A stretch of DNA of 64,000 bases from Cupriavidus cauae (GTDB taxonomy: Bacteria; Pseudomonadota; Gammaproteobacteria; Burkholderiales; Burkholderiaceae), in NCBI RefSeq assembly GCF_008632125.1, contig NZ_VWRN01000068.1, positions 19,688 to 83,687 of the forward strand, read 5' to 3'. Shown here piece after piece: positions 52,069 to 60,681 of the stretch. The translations under genes and the position numbers were made by a program. Under the pieces are notes generated by a model, which saw nothing but the letters and a program-made list of their open reading frames with translations, made no database searches and was not told the DNA's origin. Within the stretch, counting starts at the first letter, position 1. Each line of letters begins with the position of its first letter.

Positions 52069-52857
52069 ATGCAAGCGCTTTCGACCTTCACCACCAGCGA
52101 TGCCCAACGGATTGCCTACCGTTTCGAGGGCGAAGCCGGCCGCCCCGTGCTGATGCTGTCCAATTCGATCGCGACCGATATGTCGATGTGGGACGGCGTG
52201 ATGCCGCAATTGCTGGAACGCTTTCGCGTGCTGCGCTACGACATGCGCGGCCACGGCGCCTCCGACGTGCCGGCCGGCGCCTATTCGCTGGACCGGCTCG
52301 GGCGCGACGCGCTCGAACTGATGGACGCGCTGGAGCTCGAACGGGTCCACTTCCTCGGCCTGTCGCTGGGCGGCATGGTCGCGCAATGGCTGGGGATCCA
52401 CGCCCCCGAGCGAATCGACCATCTCGTGCTCGCGCACACCGCCGCCTACCTCGGCCCGGCCGCGGATTGGGAGCCCCGCATCCAGACGATCCTCGCCGCG
52501 ACGCCGAACGAGACCGCCGAGGCGTTCCTGGGCAACTGGTTTCCCGCCGAAATGCGCGAGAAGAACGATCCGGCGCTCGCGCCGTTCCGCAAGGCCCTGC
52601 TCGAAACCCACCCACGCGGCATCGCCGGCGCACTGGCCGCCGTGCGCGATATGGACCTGCGTCGGACCATTACGCTCATTTCACGGCCGACGCTGGTGAT
52701 CGGCGGGAAGTTCGATACGGTGACACGCGCCGAGCACAGCGAAGAGATCGCAGCGGCGATTCCGAGTGCGAAGCTGGTGCTGCTACCGGCGGTGCATATG
52801 TCGAATGTGGAGATGCGCGAGGGGTTCTTGGCGGAGGTCGGCGGTTTCCTTCGCTGA
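52069..52857 (+). CDS. Alpha/beta hydrolase, 3-oxoadipate enol-lactonase-like
   Basis: A 262-residue alpha/beta hydrolase of the PcaD type: LMLSNSIATDMSMWDGVMPQL, YDMRGHGASDVPAG, nucleophile serine in GLSLGGMVAQW and catalytic histidine in AVHMSNVEMREG. PcaD opens 3-oxoadipate enol-lactone, but no other protocatechuate genes are nearby, so another lactone or ester is possible. AGGAG precedes the ATG. The 52858-53094 stretch after it shows no gene. Confidence 0.88.
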   Translation: MQALSTFTTSDAQRIAYRFEGEAGRPVLMLSNSIATDMSMWDGVMPQLLERFRVLRYDMRGHGASDVPAGAYSLDRLGRDALELMDALELERVHFLGLSLGGMVAQWLGIHAPERIDHLVLAHTAAYLGPAADWEPRIQTILAATPNETAEAFLGNWFPAEMREKNDPALAPFRKALLETHPRGIAGALAAVRDMDLRRTITLISRPTLVIGGKFDTVTRAEHSEEIAAAIPSAKLVLLPAVHMSNVEMREGFLAEVGGFLR

Positions 52858-53094
52858 TTTGGCATCTGTGGCAATGAGACGCTATCCCCCATCGGTGGGG
52901 TCTTGAACGGTCTGCGAGCGCCGATACTATACGATCCGGCATTCCCATTTCGGCGAAATACGTGAAGCGGCGAGGTCAGGCAACTTACGCCTTATTGGCC
53001 GAACAGTCGATCATGGTTTGCTCATTTGTAGAGCATCGAAATCCTGCTGTACCAGCGGGCGGGTCCGCTATCAATTCAAAATAAGGAGAATAAG

Positions 53095-53299
53095 TTGGAC
53101 TTTATCGACGAGGTTCGATCGCTCGCCGCCAGGGTCGCGGCTGCCAAGGATATGCTTCAAACCGAAGAAGCAACGAAGAACGCGATGGTGATGCCGTTTC
53201 CACATGCTCGGCTATAACGTCTTCGATCCTCTGGAGGTCACACCCGAACTCGTCGCTGACGTTGTGTTGCCACTAGACGAGCAATGTCCTCCCTCATGA
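53095..53299 (+). pseudogene. Remnant of an HsdR-N-type restriction endonuclease
   Basis: A TTG at 53095 with AAGGAG upstream opens a frame reading DFIDEVRSLAARVAAAKDMLQTEEATKNAMVMPF. The next frame then continues HMLGYNVFDPLEVTPELVADV before stopping at 53297-53299. Together these match the conserved N-terminus of type I restriction HsdR-like/DUF nucleases (usually ...TEEATKNALVMPFI..LGYNVFDP.EV.PE..AD). A frameshift near 53200 and loss of the rest (normally more than 200 residues) make it a remnant. Confidence 0.8.
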
Positions 53300-53392
53300 T
53301 CCGTGATGCGGACGCGCGACCTGTTGTCGGCGTTGACACATCCGTCATTCAAAGCAGAAAAGCGGGGTTCGGGCCCGTGCGCTGCTCGACCA

Positions 53393-54074
53393 TCAAGACG
53401 CGGCTCTCAAGGTAGTCAGCCGTGTCACCAGTTCTCCCACCCCCGTGTACGGTTCCGGCGCCATCTCGGCAGTGAATCGCCGGCTCAGCTCCATGGCCCG
53501 TCTCGTCGCAGCGTCGAGATTCGGTCTGGTGATGGCAAAAGCGTCCCGCATGCCTTTCCTGTACTGCGAAACATGATTTTTTCAGTCGCCGGAGCACCTC
53601 GTCGCGATGGACAGGCGCGTGGACCTGCGCGTAGTGGAGCAATAGCCAGAGCTCAAAATTCGGCACCGACGCGACGGCACGGAAGGCGACGTCTTGCTTG
53701 ATATCGTTCTTCAGCCGACCATCCAGTGCCGCTGCGTATTGCAGGGCATCGAAGTAGCTGTCGTGATCATCGCGGTCAAAAACAGCGTAGACCTGTTCGA
53801 ATGCACGGGCCTGGATGCGCTTGTGGCGGTCGCCGTTTCGGAATAGCGATTCGGCGTATTGCACCACCTGGATCGGAGACGTTCCGATCTCGCAGTGCCG
53901 GACTTCCACATTGGTGGTGTGCAAACGATAGGCGGCCCGGATTTCGCAGAAGTAGTTTGGCTCGGTTTTCGCGCCTTCGGAAACGATCAGGATGCGGTCG
54001 TAGCTGGCGCGCTGGCCAATCTTGCGCGCCAACTGATCGCGTCGGCGGACCCGTGGGGATTTATCCCGGGCCAT
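53393..54074 (-). pseudogene. rloB: RloB-family protein, frameshifted
   Basis: An intact N-terminal about 165 residues have RloB/AbiLii features: RILIVSEGAKTEPNYFCEI (Toprim-like glutamate), VYAVFDRDDHDSY and VASVPNFELWLLLHYA. The frame breaks at a run of six A (plus-strand T run 53576-53581). One base less would continue as YRKGMRDAFAITRPNLDAAT and GVGELVTRL, stopping at 53393-53395. As written, the reading frame instead runs on to 53349. It overlaps the rloA stop by one base. The shift could be a true mutation or a sequencing error. Confidence 0.82.
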
Positions 54075-55342
54075 CAGTGACGTCGCCCGATATCACCGCG
54101 CACCAACGGGATGCCGCCATATCGGCCGATCAGGTATCCGCGCTCCAGCGCTTCATTCTTGCGAGGGCTGAATTCTGCGAGCGCAATCAGGTGCGAGGCT
54201 TGTTCGTTGTCTTTTTCGACGAGCCAGATCTGATCGCGTCGGAGAAGATCCGGCGCATCGAGCAGCGACGTATCGTGGGTCGTAAAGATCAACTGCGCGC
54301 CGCCGGTATTGACGTCGGGACGGTGAAACAGCCGGACCAACTCGCGAACCAGAAGGGTATGGAGGCTGGTATCCAGTTCATCGATCACCAATGTCTGACC
54401 CTTCTCGAGAATGTCCAGGACGGGGCCGGCGAGGAACAACAGGTTGCGTGTTCCGTTTGATTCGTCCATTAGATCGAATACGGCCGTGCCGTGATCGGTG
54501 GTATGCGAGAAGCGCAGCTGATGCTCTTCGATTTCCTCCGACCGCAGCTCGGACTTGCCGGCGGCAACATCGAAATGCACTGTCTGCCCAGGCACCTTGC
54601 GCGTCACGACTTCGATGTCGGCAATGCTGATGTCGGCGGACGTCAGGAAATCGCAAATCCGCTTGCGTCCTCCGGGCTGCTTGAGCATCTCGATCGAAAC
54701 CTGCAGATTGAGCCGCGCCTGCTCGTTGAAGACGACCAAACTGCTCGCGAACCAGTCGAACAGCGGCCGCAGTGCTTCGCTGTTGAGCTGGGCGGCCATC
54801 GACAGAAACAGCGCATTGGACCGGGTGGCGTTTTCCCACAGCGTCTTCGCGCCCTTCAGCCCGGTACCGAACTCGTAGATGTCCTTGCCCGAGCTTGGGT
54901 CGTAGTGCCGTTCGAACCAGCGCTGCGGCTTGAAGGCTTTATAGACCAGCAGATGCTCGCTGACGATGCGTTGCTGCGTCATGGCGAAGCCGTACTGATG
55001 CCGCACGCCGGATAGGATCACGGTCACCTCGAACTCTGTCGGTTTCGCCGCAGAAGCGGTGTCGAGGCGGAACGGCTGGACGGCGTATGTCTGCCCAGGC
55101 TGTACGACCGTGGCCGATTCCACGACCACGCCACGCATGTATTGCAGCGCCTTGATCAGATTCGACTTGCCGCTCGCGTTGGCGCCATAGACGGCGGCGC
55201 TGCTCAGCAGCCGGGGGGCGGCGTTCAGGCCGGTTTCGACGGTATTGGTGTCGGCGAGAGAGGCGTCCTTCGACGCCACGAGGCTGAGGACCTGCTCGTC
55301 CCGCAGGCTGCGGAAGTTCTTGACGCGGAACTCGAGGAGCAT
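54074..55342 (-). CDS. rloA: AAA family ATPase, RloA/AbiLi-like
   Basis: A 422-residue ABC/SMC-like ATPase of the OLD/RloA type. It begins MLLEFRVKNFRSLRDEQVLSL, with Walker A GANASGKS at about 53-60, a signature-like DESNGTRNLLFLAG, Walker B TLVIDELDTSLH and the switch histidine in IFTTHDTSLL. RloA and RloB were first seen in Campylobacter restriction loci, and the similar AbiLi/AbiLii pair gives abortive phage infection. Together with the adjacent HsdR remnant this marks a defence island. The GC content is lower than in neighbouring operons by eye. Confidence 0.88.
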   Translation of the reverse strand: MLLEFRVKNFRSLRDEQVLSLVASKDASLADTNTVETGLNAAPRLLSSAAVYGANASGKSNLIKALQYMRGVVVESATVVQPGQTYAVQPFRLDTASAAKPTEFEVTVILSGVRHQYGFAMTQQRIVSEHLLVYKAFKPQRWFERHYDPSSGKDIYEFGTGLKGAKTLWENATRSNALFLSMAAQLNSEALRPLFDWFASSLVVFNEQARLNLQVSIEMLKQPGGRKRICDFLTSADISIADIEVVTRKVPGQTVHFDVAAGKSELRSEEIEEHQLRFSHTTDHGTAVFDLMDESNGTRNLLFLAGPVLDILEKGQTLVIDELDTSLHTLLVRELVRLFHRPDVNTGGAQLIFTTHDTSLLDAPDLLRRDQIWLVEKDNEQASHLIALAEFSPRKNEALERGYLIGRYGGIPLVRGDIGRRH

Positions 55343-55375
55343 GAAATCAACCTGGTGGTGCGTAGAATAAATTCG

Positions 55376-55404
55376 AATCTTGCGCAGATAATGCGCAAAG
55401 TCAA
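55376..55404 (-). promoter_or_regulatory. rloAB promoter with palindromic operator in the spacer
   Basis: On the minus strand TTGACT (55399-55404), 17 bp and AAGATT (55376-55381) form a promoter 35 bases before rloA. The spacer contains a perfect dyad TTGCGCA-GATAA-TGCGCAA (55380-55398). ATTCGAAT (55371-55378), another palindrome, follows. Binding there would block the promoter, which suits tight control of a toxic defence gene. Confidence 0.72.
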
Positions 55405-55512
55405 GTTATTCGAGTGATCCAGGCGGAAATTTCGAACGGTAGTGTCGTTTTCAGCGCTTCCGGACGGCGCTGGAATCTGCTGGGAAGCCCGCCCACATAG
55501 ATGCTCTCGACC

Positions 55513-55539
55513 AAAAAAAGCGCCGCCCACAGGCGGCGC
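55513..55539 (-). terminator. Rho-independent terminator after the TonB receptor gene
   Basis: A perfect 8-bp stem (55520-55527 with 55532-55539, arms GCGCCGCC/GGCGGCGC, 4-nt loop) is followed on the minus strand by seven T (plus-strand A run 55513-55519). It lies about 50 bases downstream of the TonB receptor stop. Confidence 0.88.
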
Positions 55540-55589
55540 AATCAGGCTTCGTCCATTAGCCCAAGTGTCGATAATCTTCCCGAGCCGGA

Positions 55590-57843
55590 TCAGAACCGGT
55601 AGGTAACGCTGCCCACCACCGTCCGGCGGGCGCCGAAATAGCAGTCGCCGCGGGCGAGGCAGGTCGTCAGGTATTCCTTGTCGAACACGTTGTTCACGTT
55701 CAGCGCGACGCGAACCGGACCGTGGTCGTAGGCCAGCACGGCGTCGACGAGCGTGGCGCTGCTGACCTTGTTGCGATCGGTGCCGTCATAGCTCGCGCTG
55801 AAATACCGCACGCCGGCGCCGGCCGAGAAGCCCGGCTTGTCGAACAGGTTGAACTTGTACGTGCCCCACAGCGAAGCCATATGCTTCGGAATGCTGGCGA
55901 TGCGCTTGCCGACTTCGGCAGGATTGCCGGCGAGGATGCGGGTATCGAGGTAGGTGTAGTTGGCGATCAGGTCCACCCGATTGCGCAGCGATGCGAGGGC
56001 TTCGACCTCGACACCGCGCGTACGGGCTTCGCCGATCTGCACGGTGTCGGGCACGCCGTTGACGATGCCCGATGCGCGACGGTTCTTCTCGCGCATGTCG
56101 AACACGGCCATCGTCACCATCGCGTTCTTGCCGGGCGGCTGGTATTTGATACCGGCTTCCCATTGCTTGCCGCGCAGCGGCTTGAGCGGGCCGGCGCGGT
56201 TGGTGCCCGGCACACCCTGGAAGGACTCCGAATAGCTGATGTACGGATTCAGGCCGATGTCGGTCTGGTACATCAGGCCGAAACGCTTGGTCAGCTCATT
56301 GTCGTCGCGCGAGCCGGCCGTCGTGTTCACTTGCGAGGCACGCGACCAGTCGTAGCGCAGGCCGACCATCAGCAGCCACTGGTTCCACGACATCTGGTCC
56401 TGCATATAGATGCCGGTCTGGATCTGCTTGGTCGGATTGACGTGGCCGAGCGTCGGTGCGACGTAATTGCCGTAAACGGGATTGATGATGTCGATCGGCG
56501 CCGCGCTGCCGGTACCGTTGACGCCCCGGCGTCCGTCGATATCGGCGTGCTGATAATCCATGCCGGTCAGCAAGGTATGGCCCACGCTGCCGGTGCGGAA
56601 TTTGGCCTGTGCCTGGGTGTCGACGAGGAAGGACCGCAGCCGCGGGTTGTCCCAATAGACGGTGCGGTTCAGCAGCCGGTCGCTGCCCGGCACCCAGCCA
56701 CCGTTAGGCCCATTGAAACGCGCGTAAATGCTGCGGTAATCCACCGTGCTGTACGAGTACCGCAGATTCTGGCGGACCGTGAACACCTCGTTCGCCTTGT
56801 GCTCGAACTGGTAGCCGATCGCCGCCTGTTCCGCCTTGAAGCGGTCGAATCCCGGCTCGCTGACGAACAGGCTGTCGCGAATCTTCAGGCCGCCGGGGTT
56901 CGGAAACAGCATGCCGCTCCAGGGAAAGAAGCCCGCAGTGGTATTGCTGTCATCCCGCTGGAAATTCGCCAGCAGCGTAAACGACGTATCGCTGTTCGGC
57001 CGATACGTCAGCGACGGCGCGATCAGATAGCGATTGTCCTGGGCAAAGTCCACATGCGTGTCGCTGTCGCGCGCCAGCGCGACCAGCCGATACAGACAGC
57101 CATTTGCCGTCCGCATCGAGCGGCCCGGTCAGATCGGCCTGCACCTGCTTGCGGTTGTTGTTGCCGAACTGCACGCCGATTTCGCGGGCGGCCTCGGGCT
57201 GCGGCCGCTTGCTGACGAGGTTCAGGATGCCGCCGACCGCGCCCTGGCCGAACAGCATCGACGACGGGCCGCGCAGGATGTCGATCCGCTCCAGCGCATA
57301 CACGTCGGGACGGACGTTGTTGTAGTAGCCCACCGCATTGAGCAGGCCGTCCTGGTATTGCGTGAAATCGGTGCCGCGAAAGCGTCCCCAGTCGCCGCGA
57401 TTGTCGTTGCCGTAGAGGCCCGCGTGGACGCCCGCGGTATAGCCCATCGCCTGCTGCACCGATTGCGCGCCCTGCGCCTCGATGCGGTCGCGCGTGATCA
57501 CGGTGATCGACTGCGGCGTTTCCATGATCGGGGTATCCGTCTTGGTCGCGGTGGCGCTGCGCTTGGCGACGTAGCCAAAGACCGGGCCGGTCGCGGTTTC
57601 GTTGTCGCTGGTGGCACGCACGGTAACGGCCGGCAATTCGGCGGGGGCCGTGGCAGTAGCGGTGGCGGTGGCAGCAGAGGCGGGGGCGGCAGAGGCGGGG
57701 GCGGCAGCCGGCGCCGATGCATCGGCGGACGCGGACTGCTGGGCCCAGACCATGCCGGCGGCTTGCAGGCCCAGGGCGAGAGTCGTCAGGCGAAGGGCAT
57801 GGCTGCGGTGGCGGCCGCGGCGATGGGTTGCACGCTGTGGCAT
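55590..57843 (-). pseudogene. TonB-dependent siderophore receptor, frameshifted
   Basis: The N-terminal part (from ATG 57843) has a signal peptide, an Ala-rich linker, LPAVTVRA (TonB-box-like), and a plug domain (ETPQSITVITRDRIEAQ, LERIDILRGPSSMLFGQGAVGGILNLVSKRP). The C-terminal part is an outer-membrane barrel ending in VGSVTYRF with terminal Phe. Between them the frame is lost at a CTGTCTGT duplication (plus 57092-57099): removing four bases restores DADGKWLYRLVALARDSDTHVDFAQDNR. The family is the FhuA/FoxA-type siderophore receptors. It may be broken, phase-variable or an assembly error. Confidence 0.85.
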
Positions 57844-57947
57844 GGTCGGTTCCGACTATATTTTTTCAGAACGCCCGCGGAATGCCGCCGCGGTGCGGCG
57901 GCGCGGACCGTGACGTCGGTCCGTGCGGGTCGGAGGCTCGGGCAACG

Positions 57948-57985
57948 AACGATAAATGCGAATCGTTCTTGTTAACCTTCGCATT
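57948..57985 (-). promoter_or_regulatory. Fur-box-like overlapping dyads upstream of the TonB receptor gene
   Basis: Two nested inverted repeats occur. GAACGAT/ATCGTTC (from about 57947 to 57968) and AATGCGAA (57955-57962) with TTCGCATT (57978-57985). The stretch AATGCGAATCGTTCTT matches 11 of 16 positions of the Fur consensus half. Iron repression through Fur is expected for such receptors. Confidence 0.6.
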
Positions 57986-58104
57986 GTAACGGCATGTGTC
58001 GAGCCGGACATAAAAGGGTGACCGCGCCACAGGGTTAATGGGCCCGTGCGCGGCCCCGATCTCGTACCGCCCCGGGGAAGCACCAACAGGACAGGAGGGC
58101 CGCG

Positions 58105-58800
58105 ATGCCGCTGCCGCCGTATTTCGCCGATCGACGCGACGCCGGCGTCCAATTGGCGCGCCGCCTGAGCGAGCTGGGCTATGCGAAACGAGAGGAAAAC
58201 CAGCCGCCGCTGGTGCTGGCCCTGCCGCGCGGCGGTGTGCCGGTCGCCTTCGAGGTCGCCCGCGCGCTGGGCGCGACGCTCGACATCCTGCTGGTGCGCA
58301 AGATCGGCGCGCCCGGCTATCCCGAACTGGCGCTGGGCGCGGTGGTCGAGGGCGATGCCACCGGCTCGCCCCCGCATACCGTCGCCAATGACGATGCGTG
58401 GACGCGCCGCGCGGTCGACAGCGGCGCCTTCGAGCTGGAGCGCGGTCGACAGCTGGGAGAAATCGCCCGGCGCCAGCAGCGCTATCGCGGCGGGGCGCCG
58501 GTGGCGGCGATGCGCGACCGGGTCGTGATCATGGTCGACGACGGCGTGGCGACGGGCGCCACGATGCGCGCGGCACTGGAGAGCGCGCGCCATGCCGGGG
58601 CGGCTCGCGTGATTGCGGCGGTGCCGGTCGCTTCGGTGGAAGGGTTGGCGTCGCTGCGGGACGCGGCCGACGAATGCGTCTCGCTATGGGTGCCGGACGA
58701 TTTCGGCGCGGTGGGCGCGTATTACGCGGATTTCGACCAGACCACCGACGAAGAGGTGATGGCCTTGCTGCGCGAGGCTGGCAACGCGCAGCGCGGCTGA
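58105..58800 (+). CDS. Phosphoribosyltransferase-domain protein
   Basis: A 231-residue PRTase-fold protein. The PRPP loop is VIMVDDGVATGATMRAALES and the N-terminal PPi loop reads LALPRGGVPVAFEVARALGA. Such proteins (FDRDRRDAG.QLA... type) are common single-gene homologues whose substrate is not known; some are annotated as erythromycin-esterase-linked or generic PRTases. AGGAGG precedes the ATG. It is convergent with the LeuD-like gene, whose stop is 13 bases away. Confidence 0.88.
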   Translation: MPLPPYFADRRDAGVQLARRLSELGYAKREENQPPLVLALPRGGVPVAFEVARALGATLDILLVRKIGAPGYPELALGAVVEGDATGSPPHTVANDDAWTRRAVDSGAFELERGRQLGEIARRQQRYRGGAPVAAMRDRVVIMVDDGVATGATMRAALESARHAGAARVIAAVPVASVEGLASLRDAADECVSLWVPDDFGAVGAYYADFDQTTDEEVMALLREAGNAQRG

Positions 58801-58813
58801 GCGGGACAGGTGG

Positions 58814-59362
58814 TCAAGCGCGCTGCTGCGCGAGCCGCCGCTTCAGATGCTGGATCAGCCCGCCGGCGCGCAGCATGTCGAGCAGGAACGCCGGGATCGG
58901 TTCGCATGGCACGCGGCTGCCGTCGGGCAGCACGACCGCGGCGTTTTCCAGATCCAGCGTCGCGTGTTCGCCGTCGATCAGCTTGTCGGTATCCGCGCAG
59001 ACCAGCGCCGGCAGGCCGAGATTCAAGGCATTGCGATAGAACAGGCCCGCGAACGAAGGCGCGATCACTGCCGCCACGCCGAGATGGCGCAAGGCCTGGG
59101 GAGCCTGCTCGCGCGACGAGCCCACGCCGAAATGCCGTCCACCGACGACCAGATCGCCCGGCCGTACGGTCGCGGGAAATTCGGGACGCAATCCGGCCAG
59201 GCAATGGCGCGCGATCTGCTCGATGCCGCCTTTCATCTGCGTGGCGGGCGCCATCGCATCGGTATCGACGTTGTCGCCGAAGCGCCAGATGCGGCCGGGG
59301 GCCTTGCGTTCGGGCCTGGTATGGGGTCCGGTATCGGGGCCGGTATGGGTCGGCGTATCCAT
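58814..59362 (-). CDS. Aconitase-family small (swivel) subunit, LeuD-like
   Basis: A 182-residue swivel domain: GRIWRFGDNVDTDAMAPATQMKG, VVGGRHFGVGSSREQAPQALRHLGVAAVIAPSFAGLFYRNALNLGLPAL. It pairs with the LeuC-like subunit upstream. The ATG at 59362 is chosen; a GTG at 59380 overlapping the LeuC stop as GTGA is an alternative. The context (Bug receptor, GntR) suggests catabolism rather than leucine synthesis; 3-isopropylmalate, citraconate, maleate or dimethylmaleate-type substrates are possible. Confidence 0.87.
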   Translation of the reverse strand: MDTPTHTGPDTGPHTRPERKAPGRIWRFGDNVDTDAMAPATQMKGGIEQIARHCLAGLRPEFPATVRPGDLVVGGRHFGVGSSREQAPQALRHLGVAAVIAPSFAGLFYRNALNLGLPALVCADTDKLIDGEHATLDLENAAVVLPDGSRVPCEPIPAFLLDMLRAGGLIQHLKRRLAQQRA

Positions 59363-59376
59363 GCGGATCTCGGTCT

Positions 59377-60681
59377 TCACAGCAGCGTGCGCGGATCGGT
59401 AATGCGGCCCGTGACCGCCGATGCGGCCACGGTCATCGGCGAGGCCAGCCACACCGCGCTGCCGGCGTCGCCCATCCGGCCAGCGAAATTGCGCGCGGTC
59501 GAGGCGATCGCCCGCGTGCCGGCGGCGAAGCGCGTGGGCCCGTAACCGGCGCAGGCATTGCACGCATTGGGCAGCAGCTGCGCGCCGGCATCGACGAGCG
59601 CCGCCAGCGTGCCTTCGCGCTCGGCCTGCTGCTGGTCGCGCAGCGAGGCGGGTGCCAGCTGCAGCGAGACGCCCGGCGCGACCTTGCGCCCGCGCAGGAT
59701 GCGCGCGGCCATGCGCAGATCGTCGAGCTTGGCGCCCGTGCAGGCGCCGAGATAGGCGAGGTCGATCGGCTGGCCCTGGGCGTCGCTGACCGGCGCGCCG
59801 TTGGCCGGCGAGTGCGGCGCGGCGACCTGCGGCGCCAGGGCGGCGGCGTCGAAGCGATGGGTTTGCAGCAGCGGCGCATCGGCATCGCTGCGCCAGTGCT
59901 CGATATCGATCTGCGCCAGCGTGGCGGCGGGCACGCCGGCCTGTTCGAGCCATTGCAGCGTGGTGGCGTCCGGTGCGACGAGGCCCGTCTGCGCGCCCAG
60001 CTCCGCGCTCATATTGGTCAGCGTCATCCGCTCCTGCATCGACAGCGCGGTCACCGCCGTGCCGGCATATTCGATCGCCTCGTAGCGGCCGCCGCCCAGT
60101 CCGAGCCGGGCGCACAGGAACAGCATGATGTCCTTGGCGCAGACGCCGTCGGCCAGCGTGCCGTCCCATTGGATGCGGATGGTCTGCGGCACGCGCAGCC
60201 AGATCTCGCCGGTGGCCAGCACGCCCGCCATCTCGGTGGCGCCGATGCCGAACATATAGGCGCCGAACGCGCCCCCGGTCGGACTGTGGCTGTCGCCGCC
60301 GACGATGAACTGGCCCGGCAGCACGTAGCCGCGCTCGGGCAGCACCACGTGGCAGATGCCTTCGTTGTCGATCAGATGCGGCAGGCGCTGTTCGCGGACC
60401 CAGTCGCGCGTGAAGCGGACGATCGCCTCGGCCTCGGCATCCGCGGCGGGCACGAAGTGGTCGGTCACGACGACGAAGCGCTCGGGGTCCCAGACCTTGG
60501 CGCCCAGCTCGCGCAGCAGCGGCGCGACGCGGCGCGGTCCGCTGGAGTCGTGCGACATCGCCAGATCGACCTTGCAGGTCACCACGGTGCCGGGCGTCGC
60601 GCGGTCCAGGCCCGCGGCGCGGGCGACCAGCTTCTGTGCGAGGGTTTGCGCCGGAGTGCTGCCGGCGCCGGCACGGCTCAT
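59377..60681 (-). CDS. Aconitase-family large subunit, LeuC-like
   Basis: A 434-residue 4Fe-4S hydro-lyase subunit. Cluster cysteines lie in LGACTGAK and in LLPNACNACAGYGP, and the substrate-binding GGDSHSPTGGAFGAYMFGIGATEMAGVLATGEIWLRVP and TNMSAELGAQTGLVAPD are typical. The length matches two-subunit (archaeal-type) isopropylmalate/homoaconitate dehydratases more than the enterobacterial LeuC. It overlaps the Bug receptor gene by four bases. Confidence 0.9.
   Translation of the reverse strand: MSRAGAGSTPAQTLAQKLVARAAGLDRATPGTVVTCKVDLAMSHDSSGPRRVAPLLRELGAKVWDPERFVVVTDHFVPAADAEAEAIVRFTRDWVREQRLPHLIDNEGICHVVLPERGYVLPGQFIVGGDSHSPTGGAFGAYMFGIGATEMAGVLATGEIWLRVPQTIRIQWDGTLADGVCAKDIMLFLCARLGLGGGRYEAIEYAGTAVTALSMQERMTLTNMSAELGAQTGLVAPDATTLQWLEQAGVPAATLAQIDIEHWRSDADAPLLQTHRFDAAALAPQVAAPHSPANGAPVSDAQGQPIDLAYLGACTGAKLDDLRMAARILRGRKVAPGVSLQLAPASLRDQQQAEREGTLAALVDAGAQLLPNACNACAGYGPTRFAAGTRAIASTARNFAGRMGDAGSAVWLASPMTVAASAVTGRITDPRTLL

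Noticed and set aside
53349..53392. Full 241-residue reading of rloB as an intact protein
   Set aside because: The last about 75 residues (CFAVQERHAGRF onward) do not look like the family, whereas the adjacent frame does.
53570..53590. Programmed ribosomal frameshifting in rloB
   Set aside because: The A run could slip, but the family is not known to need a frameshift, and no clear stimulatory structure is seen; a mutation or read error is simpler.
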